64,000 nt of DNA from Pseudomonas fluorescens (GTDB lineage: Bacteria > Pseudomonadota > Gammaproteobacteria > Pseudomonadales > Pseudomonadaceae): contig NZ_CABVIY010000010.1 of NCBI RefSeq assembly GCF_902498195.1, positions 248,001 through 312,000 on the forward strand. Direction: 5' to 3'. The stretch's first letter is position 1. The number at the start of each line of letters is the position of its first letter. Below the pieces are notes generated by a model that saw only the letters and a program-made list of their open reading frames with translations, was not told where the DNA came from and made no database searches. Position numbers and translations under genes: made by a program. This document shows, in pieces, positions 1 to 9,169 of the stretch.

Positions 1-727
<727 letters not shown>

Positions 728-731
<4 letters not shown>

Positions 732-1999
732 AGCTCAGCATTCTCGGCGCCCGCGTCATCGATCCGGCCAGCGGCCTGGATCAAGTCACCGATATTCACG
801 TCGAAGCCTGCAAGATCGTCGCCCTGGGCGCCGCGCCGGCCGGTTTTGTCGCCGTCGACACCATTGATGCCAAAGGCCTGGTGGCCGCCCCTGGCCTGGT
901 CGACCTCAACGTCGCCCTGCGCGAACCGGGCTACAGCCGCAAAGGTTCGATTGTCAGCGAAACCCGTGCCGCCGCGGCCGGTGGCGTGACCAGCCTGTGC
1001 TGCCCGCCAAAAACCAAACCGGTCCTGGACACCTCGGCCGTGGCCGAACTGATCCTCGATCGCGCCCGCGAGGCCGGCAACACCAAAGTGTTCCCGATTG
1101 GTGCCTTGAGCAAAGGCCTGGAAGGCGAACAGCTTGCAGAACTCGTTGCGCTGCGCGATGCCGGTTGCGTGGCTTTCGGCAACGGCCTGGAGAGCTTCCG
1201 CAACACTCGCACCCTGTGCCGGGCGCTGGACTATGCGGCGACCTTCGACCTGACGGTGATTTTCAACTCCCAGGATCACGACCTCGCCGAAGGCGGACTG
1301 GCCCATGAAGGCCCGACCGCGAGTTTCCTCGGCTTGCCGGGCATTCCGGAAACCGCCGAAACCGTGGCCCTGGCCCGGGATCTGCTGTTGGTGGAACAAA
1401 CCGGCGTGCGCGCACACTTCAGCCAGCTCACCAGTGCCCGTGGCGTAGCCCTGATCGCCCAGGCCCAGGCCCGTGGCTTGAAGGTCACCGCGGATGTGGC
1501 GCTGTATCAGCTGATCCTTACCGATGAAGCGCTGATCGATTTCAGCAGCCTCTATCACGTCCAGCCGCCGCTGCGCACCCGCGCCGACCGCGACGGCCTG
1601 CGCGCAGCGGTGAAATCCGGCGTGGTCTCGGCCATTTCCAGCCATCACCAACCCCACGAGCGGGACGCCAAGCTGGCGCCGTTCGGGGCCACCGAGCCGG
1701 GCATCAGCAGCGTCGAATTGCTGCTGCCGCTGGCCATGACCCTGGTGGAAGATGGCTTGCTGGACTTGCCGACCCTGCTGGCACGTCTCAGCGCCGGCCC
1801 TGCCGAGGCCTTGCGCCTGCCGGCGGGCAAGCTGGCGGTGGGCGGCGCGGCGGACATCGTGCTGTTCGACCCGACGGCCTCGACCGTGGCCGGCGAGACC
1901 TGGCTGTCCAAGGGTGAGAACTGCCCGTTCCTGGGCCACAGTTTGCCGGGAGTGGTGCGTTACACCCTGGTGGATGGGCGGATCAGTCACCAGGCGTAA
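728..1999 (+). CDS. pyrC': Inactive dihydroorotase subunit PyrC' of the ATCase complex
   Basis: A 423-residue amidohydrolase-fold protein overlapping pyrB by 4 bases. An active dihydroorotase carries the zinc motif DxHxH before LREPG. Here the motif reads D59-L-N61-V-A63-LREPG, so both zinc-binding histidines are gone. This is the hallmark of the pseudomonad PyrC' (also called PyrX) subunit, known in the family to be needed for assembly of the ATCase holoenzyme rather than for catalysis. True dihydroorotase must be encoded elsewhere. Many databases label the protein simply 'dihydroorotase', which would overstate its activity. The gene ends 11 bases before a REP inverted repeat. Confidence 0.93.
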
Positions 2000-2010
2000 A
2001 ACAAAAAAAA

Positions 2011-2080
2011 TCGCAGCCTGCGGCGGCTCCTACACGGAATAGACGTTCCCTGTAGGAGCTGCCGCAGGCTGCGATCTTTT
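2011..2080. repeat. REP inverted pair, TAGGAGCTGCCGCAGGCTG type
   Basis: Two inverted copies of the element: TCGCAGCCTGCGGCGGCTCC at 2011 and TAGGAGCTGCCGCAGGCTGC at 2053. They form a large hairpin ending in a T-run. It lies between the convergent 3' ends of pyrC' and the TM2 gene, so it may also act as a bidirectional transcription stop or mRNA stabiliser. Confidence 0.85.
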
Positions 2081-2088
2081 GATTTTGA

Positions 2089-2508
2089 TCAGCGGCGCTG
2101 GGCGTTGCGCAGCGAAACCTGGTCATTCAGCGTCCAGAAGTCATACAGAATCCCCACGAAGAACAGCCCACCCGTCAGCAGATAGATCAACCCGCTGATC
2201 CATTTCCCCTGATACATCCGGTGCACACCGAACACGCCGAGAAACGTCAGCAGAATCCACGCGACGTTGTATTCGATCGGCCCGGCGGTAAATCGCAGGT
2301 CCGCTTCACGATCCATGGCCGGGATCAGGAACAGGTCGATCAGCCAGCCAATCCCCAGCAGACCGAAGGTGAAAAACCAGATCGTCCCCGTCACCGGCTT
2401 GCCGTAATAAAAGCGATGGGCGCCGGTAAAACCGAAAATCCACAGCAAATAACCAATGACTTTACTGTGGGTATCCTGATGCGGGACGGGCGGTTGATAG
2501 GTGTTCAT
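2089..2508 (-). CDS. TM2 domain membrane protein with two TM2 units
   Basis: A 139-residue hydrophobic protein. Two copies of the TM2 signature are visible: GAHRFYYGK (about residues 29-37) followed by a helix and DLFLIP, and GVHRMYQGK (about 95-103) followed by a helix and YDFWTLN. Each unit gives two membrane helices joined by a short turn, so about four helices in total. The molecular function of TM2 proteins in bacteria is not established. The gene is convergent with pyrC' and divergent from the NlpC/P60 gene. The call of domain content is firm; the role is unknown. Confidence 0.85.
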   Translation of the reverse strand: MNTYQPPVPHQDTHSKVIGYLLWIFGFTGAHRFYYGKPVTGTIWFFTFGLLGIGWLIDLFLIPAMDREADLRFTAGPIEYNVAWILLTFLGVFGVHRMYQGKWISGLIYLLTGGLFFVGILYDFWTLNDQVSLRNAQRR

Positions 2509-2660
2509 GGATGACCTCGATTCACACGATAGATAAATATTCTTTAAATCTTTGTGACTTTTTTACGAGCAGCCGACGTATGGCAAATGTTAGCGTCTCC
2601 TGCGCCAAACCCTTGTAGCACCTGACTTCTGTCCGACAATTGCGTCTATTTTCCGCAAAT

Positions 2661-2679
2661 TTGGTTCCCTTAGAACCAA
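2661..2679. promoter_or_regulatory. Perfect 7-bp dyad between divergent TM2 and NlpC/P60 genes
   Basis: TTGGTTC-CCTTA-GAACCAA is a perfect inverted repeat located about 80 bases before the NlpC/P60 start and about 150 bases before the TM2 start. It is not followed by a T-run, so it looks more like an operator than a terminator. A second weaker dyad, TTGCG...CGCAA, sits just upstream (about 2640-2658). A TATAAA box lies at 2721-2726. The binding factor is unknown. Confidence 0.35.
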
Positions 2680-2757
2680 CCGGAATCGACCAACGGCCTC
2701 GGGAAGCCAAAAAAAGCTGTTATAAAGTTTCGCGCTAACCCATACGAGCCTTGCCTA

Positions 2758-3375
2758 ATGCGTCCATTTTTCAAGACATGGCTAACCATTTGCCTATTAT
2801 TGCCACTGGCCGCCCACGCCACCAATCGTGAGCAACGTCTTCCGAACGTTAATGGTTACACCCCAAAATCCCATGCTTCTGCTCCTTCGAACAAAAGCAA
2901 AAAGTCGCTCAAGAACGCTCCTCAACTGAGCAGCAAGAGCAGCCTGGTTCCGCCAATGGCGACCAAGGAAAGCAGCAATGTGCTGAGCCGCGCCGTTAAC
3001 GTCCTGGGTACACCGTACCGTTGGGGCGGCAGCAGCCCGAGCAAAGGCTTCGATTGCAGCGGCCTGGTCAAATACGCGTTCAACGACGCCACGTTTGACC
3101 TGCCACGCACCTCCAACGCCATGGCCAGCGGTCATGGCGAGAAAGTCGATCGCAACGACCTCAAGCCGGGCGACCTGATTTTCTTCAACATCAAGAGCCG
3201 TCGAGTCAATCACGTTGCCATCTACCTGGGCAATGACCGATTCATCCACGCGCCTCGCCGTGGCAAGTCGGTGACTATCGACACCCTGAAGAAACCGTAC
3301 TGGGAACAGCACTACGTGGTTGCCAAGCGGGTCCTGCCGAAAGAACAGAACGCATTGCGGGTTGTTCAGCGCTGA
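2758..3375 (+). CDS. Secreted NlpC/P60-family cell-wall endopeptidase
   Basis: A 205-residue protein with an N-terminal signal peptide (hydrophobic stretch about residues 8-22 ending AHA), a Ser/Lys-rich low-complexity linker (about 35-70), and a C-terminal C40 peptidase domain. The catalytic cysteine is in FDCSGLVKYAF, the histidine in RRVNHVAIYLG, and the third polar residue probably in RFIHAPRRG. The family cleaves D-Glu-meso-DAP bonds in peptidoglycan peptides in the periplasm. P. aeruginosa relatives often occur as two adjacent genes; only one copy is present here. Confidence 0.9.
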   Translation: MRPFFKTWLTICLLLPLAAHATNREQRLPNVNGYTPKSHASAPSNKSKKSLKNAPQLSSKSSLVPPMATKESSNVLSRAVNVLGTPYRWGGSSPSKGFDCSGLVKYAFNDATFDLPRTSNAMASGHGEKVDRNDLKPGDLIFFNIKSRRVNHVAIYLGNDRFIHAPRRGKSVTIDTLKKPYWEQHYVVAKRVLPKEQNALRVVQR

Positions 3376-3413
3376 TCCCAGCGTCCAGCATCTTCGTTGA
3401 ACATGATGGCCCC

Positions 3414-3477
3414 TTCGCGAGCAAGCCCGCTCCCACCCTGGAATGCGTCCAACGGTGGGAGCGGGCTTGCTCGCGAA
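3414..3477. repeat. REPIN, GTGGGAGCGGGCTTGCTCG type
   Basis: Two inverted REP copies (3414-3436 and 3455-3477) separated by 18 bases, between the convergent NlpC/P60 gene and pilT. The pair folds into a long hairpin. Confidence 0.9.
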
Positions 3478-3502
3478 GGCGTACTTGAAACCACCACAAC
3501 GC

Positions 3503-4537
3503 TCAAAAACTATCCGGCGAGCGCGCCTTGTCCCGCGCCTGTTCGCGGCTGACCAATCCCCTGGCCACCAGCTCCTTCAAGCCCATATCCAGCGTCTGCA
3601 TGCCCAGCGAACCACCCGACTGAATCGATGAGTACATCTGCGCCACCTTGTCCTCGCGGATCAGGTTACGGATCGCCGAGGTGCCGAGCATGATCTCGTG
3701 GGCGGCAATGCGCCCGCCGCCGATCTTCTTCACCAGGGTCTGGGACACCACGGCCAGCAGCGATTCGGAAAGCATCGAGCGCACCATGGATTTCTCGTCC
3801 CCCGGAAACACATCGACGATCCGGTCGATGGTCTTCGCCGCCGACGTCGTGTGCAGCGTGCCGAACACCAGGTGGCCTGTTTCGGCGGCGGTCAGGGCCA
3901 GGCGAATGGTCTCCAGGTCGCGCATCTCGCCCACCAGGATCACGTCCGGGTCCTCGCGCAGGGCTGAGCGCAGCGCCGTGGCGAAGCTGCGGGTATCGCG
4001 GTGGACTTCACGCTGATTGATCAAGCATTTTCGCGATTCGTGGACGAACTCGATCGGGTCTTCGATGGTGAGGATGTGGTGATGGCGATGGTTGTTCAGG
4101 TAATCGATCATCGCCGCCAGCGTGGTGGACTTGCCGGAACCGGTGGGGCCGGTCACCAGCACCAGGCCACGGGGCGCGTCGGTCATCTTGCGGAACACGT
4201 CGCCCATGCCCAGCTCGTCCATGCTCAGGACCCGGGACGGAATCGTGCGGAACACCGCCCCGGCGCCGCGGCTCTGGTTGAAGGCGTTGACCCGAAAACG
4301 CGCCACGCCGGGCACGTCGAAGGAAAAGTCGGTTTCCAGGTGCTTTTCAAAATCCACCCGCTGGGCGTCGTTCATGATGTCGTAGATCAGCGCCTGCACT
4401 TCCTTGTGGTCCAGCGGCGGCAGGTTGATGCGCCGCACATCGCCGTCGACGCGGATCATCGGCGGCAGCCCGGCAGACAGATGCAGATCGGAAGCTCCTT
4501 GTTTGGCGCTGAACGCCAGTAGCTCAGTGATATCCAT
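3503..4537 (-). CDS. pilT: Type IV pilus retraction ATPase PilT
   Basis: Hexameric ATPase that powers disassembly of type IV pili. I take the start at 4537 (MDITELLAFSAKQGASDLHL), giving 344 residues, the normal PilT length; the frame stays open further upstream but that part overlaps yggS and has no homology. Walker A GPTGSGKST is at residues 130-138, the Asp box LTIEDP at about 156-161, Walker B ILVGEMRD at about 200-207, the His box GHLVFGTLHT at about 221-230, and the C-terminal AIRNLIRE motif essential for retraction at 288-295. It is divergent from yggS. The usual downstream partner pilU is not here. Confidence 0.96.
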   Translation of the reverse strand: MDITELLAFSAKQGASDLHLSAGLPPMIRVDGDVRRINLPPLDHKEVQALIYDIMNDAQRVDFEKHLETDFSFDVPGVARFRVNAFNQSRGAGAVFRTIPSRVLSMDELGMGDVFRKMTDAPRGLVLVTGPTGSGKSTTLAAMIDYLNNHRHHHILTIEDPIEFVHESRKCLINQREVHRDTRSFATALRSALREDPDVILVGEMRDLETIRLALTAAETGHLVFGTLHTTSAAKTIDRIVDVFPGDEKSMVRSMLSESLLAVVSQTLVKKIGGGRIAAHEIMLGTSAIRNLIREDKVAQMYSSIQSGGSLGMQTLDMGLKELVARGLVSREQARDKARSPDSF

Positions 4538-4594
4538 GGCACCTCTCAATTCCAGTAGAATGCCGCCAACCTCACACCCGCTGGCGCCTCTTGA

Positions 4595-5281
4595 ATGTCC
4601 ACGATAGCAGACAACATAGAACGGGTTAGTTCGCGCATCCGTGCCGCCGCCCTCGCTGCCCACCGCGATGAAAACAGCGTCCAGCTGCTCGCCGTGAGCA
4701 AGACCAAACCCGCTCAGGACCTGCGTGAAGCCCATGCCGCCGGCCTGCGCGACTTTGGCGAAAACTACCTGCAGGAGGCCCTGGGCAAGCAGCTCGAATT
4801 GGCCGACCTGCCCTTGATCTGGCACTTCATCGGCCCCATTCAATCGAACAAGACTCGCGCTATCGCCGAGCATTTCGACTGGGTGCATTCCGTGGATCGC
4901 CTGAAAATCGCACAACGCCTGTCCGAGCAACGCCCGGCCGATCTGCCGCCCCTGAACATCTGCATCCAGGTCAATGTCAGCGGCGAAGCCAGCAAGTCCG
5001 GCTGCACCCCGGCCGATCTGCCGGCCCTGGCCAACGCCATCAGCGCCCTGCCGCGCCTGAAGCTGCGCGGGTTGATGGCGATTCCCGAGCCGACGGAAGA
5101 TCGCGCCGCACAGGACGCGGCTTTCGCCGCCGTGCAAAGCCTGCAAGCCAGCCTGAATTTGCCACTCGACACACTTTCCATGGGCATGAGCCACGACCTC
5201 GAGTCGGCCATCGCCCAGGGCGCCACCTGGGTCCGTATCGGTACGGCCCTGTTCGGCGCCCGCGACTACGGCCAGCCTTGA
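4595..5281 (+). CDS. yggS: YggS-family PLP homeostasis protein
   Basis: A 228-residue single-domain alanine-racemase-like TIM barrel that binds pyridoxal 5'-phosphate and buffers free PLP; no enzymatic activity is established for the family. The PLP lysine lies in LLAVSKTKPAQ (about residue 36), followed by the family signature DFGENYLQEA and WHFIGPIQSNK. It is the first gene of a run with proC and yggT, an arrangement conserved in many gammaproteobacteria. It is divergent from pilT with a 57-base gap. Confidence 0.95.
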   Translation: MSTIADNIERVSSRIRAAALAAHRDENSVQLLAVSKTKPAQDLREAHAAGLRDFGENYLQEALGKQLELADLPLIWHFIGPIQSNKTRAIAEHFDWVHSVDRLKIAQRLSEQRPADLPPLNICIQVNVSGEASKSGCTPADLPALANAISALPRLKLRGLMAIPEPTEDRAAQDAAFAAVQSLQASLNLPLDTLSMGMSHDLESAIAQGATWVRIGTALFGARDYGQP

Positions 5282-5305
5282 ATTCTTTCTTTATAAGGAC
5301 CTGAC

Positions 5306-6124
5306 ATGAGCAAGACGCGTATTGCCTTTATCGGTGCCGGTAACATGGCCGCCAGCCTGATCGGTGGCCTACGGGCCAAAGGCCTGGACGCCGCGCAGAT
5401 CCGCGCCAGCGATCCGGGCGATGAAACCCGTGCCCGCGTGAGCGCCGAACATGGCATCGAAGTGTTCGCCGACAACGCCCAAGCCATCGAAGGTGCCGAC
5501 GTCGTCGTGCTGGCGGTCAAGCCCCAGGCGATGAAGGTCGTCTGCGAAGCCATCCGTCCAAGCCTGAAGCCTGGCCAACTGGTAGTTTCGATTGCCGCCG
5601 GCATCACGTGCGCCAGCATGAACAACTGGCTCGGCGAGCAACCTATCGTTCGTTGCATGCCCAATACCCCGGCCCTGCTGCGCCAAGGCGTGAGCGGTTT
5701 GTTCGCCACCGCCCAGGTCAGCGCCGAACAACGCCAGCAAGCCCAGGCGTTGTTGTCGGCGGTCGGCATTGCGCTGTGGCTGAACGAAGAGCAGCAACTG
5801 GACGCGGTCACCGCGGTGTCCGGTTCAGGCCCTGCGTACTTCTTCCTGCTGATCGAAGCCATGACCGCCGCCGGCGTGAAACTCGGTCTGCCAGCGGACA
5901 TCGCCGCCCAACTGACGCTGCAAACCGCCCTGGGCGCCGCGCACATGGCCGTGGCCAGTGACGTCGACGCCGCCGAATTGCGTCGCCGCGTCACGTCGCC
6001 CGCGGGCACCACGGAAGCGGCCATCAAATCGTTCCAGGCCGATGGCTTCGAAGCATTGGTCGAAAAAGCACTCGGCGCCGCCGCGCACCGCTCGGCCGAG
6101 ATGGCTGAGCAACTCGGTCGCTAA
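5306..6124 (+). CDS. proC: Pyrroline-5-carboxylate reductase
   Basis: Final step of proline biosynthesis: reduces 1-pyrroline-5-carboxylate to L-proline using NAD(P)H. The 272-residue length is typical. The dinucleotide-binding motif IAFIGAGNMAAS is at the N-terminus, and the C-terminal dimerisation/active-site signature includes AVSGSGPAYFF and VTSPAGTTEAAI. It has an AAGGA ribosome site. It sits 24 bases after yggS and 24 bases before yggT, so the three are likely one operon. Confidence 0.97.
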   Translation: MSKTRIAFIGAGNMAASLIGGLRAKGLDAAQIRASDPGDETRARVSAEHGIEVFADNAQAIEGADVVVLAVKPQAMKVVCEAIRPSLKPGQLVVSIAAGITCASMNNWLGEQPIVRCMPNTPALLRQGVSGLFATAQVSAEQRQQAQALLSAVGIALWLNEEQQLDAVTAVSGSGPAYFFLLIEAMTAAGVKLGLPADIAAQLTLQTALGAAHMAVASDVDAAELRRRVTSPAGTTEAAIKSFQADGFEALVEKALGAAAHRSAEMAEQLGR

Positions 6125-6148
6125 TCAGCACTTAAAAAGGAATCAATA

Positions 6149-6736
6149 ATGCTCGGACTCAATGACGCTGCCATTTTTGTGATTCAAACCCTGGGCAGCC
6201 TGTATCTGCTGATCGTGCTGTTGCGCTTCATCCTGCAATTGGTGCGGGCGAACTTCTACAACCCGCTCTGCCAGTTTGCCGTGAAGGCCACTCAACCGTT
6301 GCTCAAGCCGTTGCGCCGGGTCATCCCGAGCATGTTCGGCCTGGACATGTCGTCCCTGGTCCTGGCCCTGCTGGTGCAAATGGCGCTGTTCGCGGTCATC
6401 CTGCTGCTCAGCGGCTACTCGGTCGATGTGCTGTTCCTGGCACCCTGGGCCTTGATTGGCATCTTCGCGCTGTTTTTGAAGATCCTGTTCTGGGCGATGA
6501 TCATCAGCGTGATCCTGTCCTGGGTCGCGCCAGGCAGCCACAACCCGGGCGCGGAACTGGTCCAGCAGATCACCGAGCCGGTGCTCGCGCCGTTCCGCCG
6601 GATCATTCCCAACCTGGGCGGCCTCGACATCTCGCCGATCTTCGCCTTCATCGCCCTGCAACTGCTGCAAAGCTGGCTGATTCCGCGCCTGGCTTACTAC
6701 GCGCTGATGCCTAAAGAGTTGTTCGGCCTGATCTGA
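6149..6736 (+). CDS. yggT: YggT-family integral membrane protein
   Basis: A 195-residue protein with two tandem YggT units. Each has a hydrophobic helix pair and the pattern NP...R.IPxxxGLDxSxxxL: residues about 36-75 carry PLCQFAVKATQPLLKPLRRVIP and about 130-165 carry ELVQQITEPVLAPFRRIIPNLGGLD. The function is not well defined; roles in osmotic or ion homeostasis and membrane organisation have been proposed for the family. It is the last gene of the yggS-proC-yggT group and is followed by a REPIN. Confidence 0.92.
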   Translation: MLGLNDAAIFVIQTLGSLYLLIVLLRFILQLVRANFYNPLCQFAVKATQPLLKPLRRVIPSMFGLDMSSLVLALLVQMALFAVILLLSGYSVDVLFLAPWALIGIFALFLKILFWAMIISVILSWVAPGSHNPGAELVQQITEPVLAPFRRIIPNLGGLDISPIFAFIALQLLQSWLIPRLAYYALMPKELFGLI

Positions 6737-6774
6737 TTCAGGATGTGACAGCCTGACAGATCGTGTCATCGTTC

Positions 6775-6837
6775 TTCGCGAGCAAGCCCGCTCCCACAGT
6801 GGAATGCATACCCTGTGGGAGCGGGCTTGCTCGCGAA
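6775..6837. repeat. REPIN, GTGGGAGCGGGCTTGCTCG type
   Basis: Inverted pair of REP copies between yggT and metX, at 6775-6797 and 6815-6837. Confidence 0.9.
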
Positions 6838-6860
6838 CGCCGCGCCTCGGTCCAGCGGCA

Positions 6861-6925
6861 TGAAATGAGGCCCGGCCTTTGCTTGCCGCTAACCCCAGCG
6901 GTCTTTAGACTTACGCCTCATTTCA
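6861..6925. promoter_or_regulatory. Candidate metX promoter region with 10-bp inverted repeat
   Basis: TGAAATGAGG at 6861-6870 and its exact reverse complement CCTCATTTCA at 6916-6925 flank a plausible sigma-70 promoter (TTGCCG at 6883, 17-base gap, TAGACT at 6906). The smaller dyad CCGCT-AACCCC-AGCGG lies at 6887-6902. The repeat may be a split operator around the promoter of metX-metW. No known riboswitch fold was recognised. The promoter call is tentative. Confidence 0.35.
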
Positions 6926-6940
6926 ACGAGAGCAGGGTCG

Positions 6941-8080
6941 ATGCCAGCTGCCTTTCCCCCCGATTCTGTTGGTCTGGTGACGCCGCAAGTGGCGCACTTC
7001 AGCGAACCCCTGGCGTTGGCCTGCGGTCGTTCGCTCCCGGCCTATGACCTGATTTACGAGACCTATGGCACGCTTAACGCCACGGCGAGCAACGCCGTGC
7101 TGATCTGCCACGCCTTGTCCGGCCACCATCACGCCGCCGGCTTCCACAGCCCCGACGACCGCAAGCCCGGTTGGTGGGACAGCTGCATCGGCCCCGGCAA
7201 GCCCATCGACACCAACAAGTTCTTTGTGGTCAGCCTGAACAACCTCGGCGGCTGCAACGGCTCCACCGGCCCGAGCAGCCTCAACCCGGAGACCGGCAAG
7301 CCGTTTGGCGCCGATTTCCCGGTGCTGACCGTGGAAGACTGGGTGCACAGCCAGGCGCGCCTGGCGGACCGACTCGGCATCGCCCGGTTCGCCGCCGTGA
7401 TCGGCGGCAGCCTGGGCGGCATGCAGGCGATGCAATGGAGCATCACCTACCCTGATCGCATCCGTCACTGCGTGGCCATCGCCTCGGCACCCAAGCTGTC
7501 GGCGCAGAACATCGCCTTCAACGAAGTGGCGCGGCAGGCGATCCTCACCGATCCGGAGTTCCACGGTGGCTCGTTCCAGGAACAGGGCGTCATCCCCAAG
7601 CGCGGTCTGATGCTGGCGCGGATGGTCGGGCACATCACCTACCTGTCCGACGACTCCATGGGCGAGAAATTCGGTCGCGGCCTGAAAAGCGAAAAGCTCA
7701 ACTACGACTTCCACAGCGTCGAGTTCCAGGTCGAAAGCTACCTGCGTTACCAGGGAGAAGAGTTCTCCGGGCGTTTCGACGCCAACACCTACCTGCTGAT
7801 GACCAAGGCCCTGGACTACTTCGACCCGGCGGCCAACTTCGACGATGACCTGGCGAAAACCTTCGCCGGCGCCAGCGCCAAATTCTGCGTGATGTCCTTC
7901 ACCACTGACTGGCGCTTCTCCCCGGCCCGCTCGCGGGAACTGGTGGACGCGCTGATGGCCGCGCGCAAGGACGTCTGCTACCTGGAAATCGACGCGCCGC
8001 AGGGCCACGACGCCTTCCTGATTCCGATCCCGCGCTACTTGCAGGCGTTCGGCAATTACATGAACCGAATTACGTTGTGA
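6941..8080 (+). CDS. metX: Homoserine O-acyltransferase MetX (probably succinyl-specific)
   Basis: Acylates the hydroxyl of L-homoserine at the start of methionine synthesis. A 379-residue alpha/beta-hydrolase with oxyanion-region LICHALSGHHH, signature NNLGGCNGSTGPSSLNP, nucleophile elbow VIGGSLGGMQAMQW (catalytic Ser), FTTDWRFSP with the catalytic Asp region, and GHDAFLI with the catalytic His. Pseudomonad MetX enzymes paired with MetW are known to use succinyl-CoA despite the acetyltransferase-type fold. metW follows after 7 bases, so the two are co-transcribed. Confidence 0.95.
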   Translation: MPAAFPPDSVGLVTPQVAHFSEPLALACGRSLPAYDLIYETYGTLNATASNAVLICHALSGHHHAAGFHSPDDRKPGWWDSCIGPGKPIDTNKFFVVSLNNLGGCNGSTGPSSLNPETGKPFGADFPVLTVEDWVHSQARLADRLGIARFAAVIGGSLGGMQAMQWSITYPDRIRHCVAIASAPKLSAQNIAFNEVARQAILTDPEFHGGSFQEQGVIPKRGLMLARMVGHITYLSDDSMGEKFGRGLKSEKLNYDFHSVEFQVESYLRYQGEEFSGRFDANTYLLMTKALDYFDPAANFDDDLAKTFAGASAKFCVMSFTTDWRFSPARSRELVDALMAARKDVCYLEIDAPQGHDAFLIPIPRYLQAFGNYMNRITL

Positions 8081-8087
8081 GATAGCC

Positions 8088-8708
8088 ATGAGAGCTGATC
8101 TGGAAATCATCCAGGAATGGATCCCCGCCGGCAGCCGCGTGCTCGACCTCGGTTGCGGCGACGGCGAACTGCTGACCTGGCTGCGCGACCACAAACAGGT
8201 CACCGGCTACGGCCTGGAAAACGACGCGGACAACATCGCCCAGTGCGTGGCCAAGGGCATCAACGTCATCGAACAGGACCTGGACAAGGGCCTGGGCAAC
8301 TTTGCCAGCAACAGTTTCGACATCGTGGTCATGACCCAGGCGCTGCAAGCGGTGCACTACCCGGACAAGATCCTCGACGAAATGCTGCGGGTCGGCCGCC
8401 AGTGCATCATCACCTTCCCGAATTTCGGCCACTGGCGCTGCCGCTGGTACCTGGCGAGCAAGGGCCGGATGCCGGTTTCCGAGTTCCTGCCCTACACCTG
8501 GTACAACACGCCGAACATTCACTTCTGCACCTTCGCCGACTTTGAAGCCTTATGCCTCGAACGTGAAGCCAAGGTCATTGATCGGTTGGCCGTGGATCAA
8601 CAGCATCGACACGGGTGGGCCAGTAAGCTATGGCCTAATCTGTTAGGTGAGATCGGCATTTACCGCGTCAGCAGCCCGGGGCTTGCAGACCACAAGGTCG
8701 CGGTCTGA
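8088..8708 (+). CDS. metW: Methionine biosynthesis protein MetW
   Basis: A 206-residue SAM-dependent-methyltransferase-like protein, with motif I VLDLGCGDGELLTWL and the adjoining acidic motif YGLENDADN. In proteobacteria metW is nearly always coupled to a metX gene, and the MetX-MetW pair is thought to give a functional homoserine acyltransferase; no methyl acceptor is known. The gene starts 7 bases after metX. The downstream DUF4426 gene begins 26 bases after its stop. Confidence 0.93.
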   Translation: MRADLEIIQEWIPAGSRVLDLGCGDGELLTWLRDHKQVTGYGLENDADNIAQCVAKGINVIEQDLDKGLGNFASNSFDIVVMTQALQAVHYPDKILDEMLRVGRQCIITFPNFGHWRCRWYLASKGRMPVSEFLPYTWYNTPNIHFCTFADFEALCLEREAKVIDRLAVDQQHRHGWASKLWPNLLGEIGIYRVSSPGLADHKVAV

Positions 8709-8734
8709 ACCACCCTATTTCGAGGAGAATGATC

Positions 8735-9169
8735 ATGGGTCGTCTAGCGCTGTTTCTAATCACCGCCTGCCTGAGCGTCACGGCCATGGCCGCCGATGCG
8801 ATCAAGGGTGATCGCCAGGAAAAATTCGGCGACGTGACGGTGCACTACAACACCTTCAACTCCACGTTCCTGACACCGGACATCGCCAAGGCCGCGGAAC
8901 TCACACGCGGCAAGAACCAGGGCGTGATCAACATTTCGGTCATCAAGGACGGCAAACCGTTGATGGCTCAAGTGAGCGGGTCGGTCAAAGACCTGACCAG
9001 CCAGAGCGTGCCGCTGAAATTCAAACAGATCACCGAACAAGGCGCGATCTACTACATCGCGCAATACCCGGTCGATCAGCAGGAAGTCCGCACCTTCGAC
9101 ATCAAGGTGCAGACCGGTGACAAAATCAACACCATCAATTTCAACCAAGAGCTCTTTCCCGGCGAATGA
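8735..9169 (+). CDS. Secreted DUF4426 protein
   Basis: A 144-residue protein of unknown function. I choose the ATG at 8735 (MGRLALFLITACLS) rather than 8729, because the GGAG ribosome site at 8724-8727 then has a 7-base spacer. A signal peptide ends at TAMAA (about residue 20), predicting a periplasmic or outer-surface protein of beta-rich character. The stop overlaps the rdgB start (ATGA at 9166-9169), so the two are translationally coupled within a metX-to-DUF3392 gene run. Confidence 0.85.
   Translation: MGRLALFLITACLSVTAMAADAIKGDRQEKFGDVTVHYNTFNSTFLTPDIAKAAELTRGKNQGVINISVIKDGKPLMAQVSGSVKDLTSQSVPLKFKQITEQGAIYYIAQYPVDQQEVRTFDIKVQTGDKINTINFNQELFPGE

Noticed and set aside
4538..5194. N-terminal extension of pilT into the region antisense to yggS
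   Set aside because: The extra 219 codons lie over yggS, show no homology, and PilT from MDITELL has the standard 344 residues.
6838..6940. SAM or SAH riboswitch upstream of metX
   Set aside because: I could not assemble the conserved core of any known SAM/SAH riboswitch; only the inverted repeat and a small hairpin are visible.
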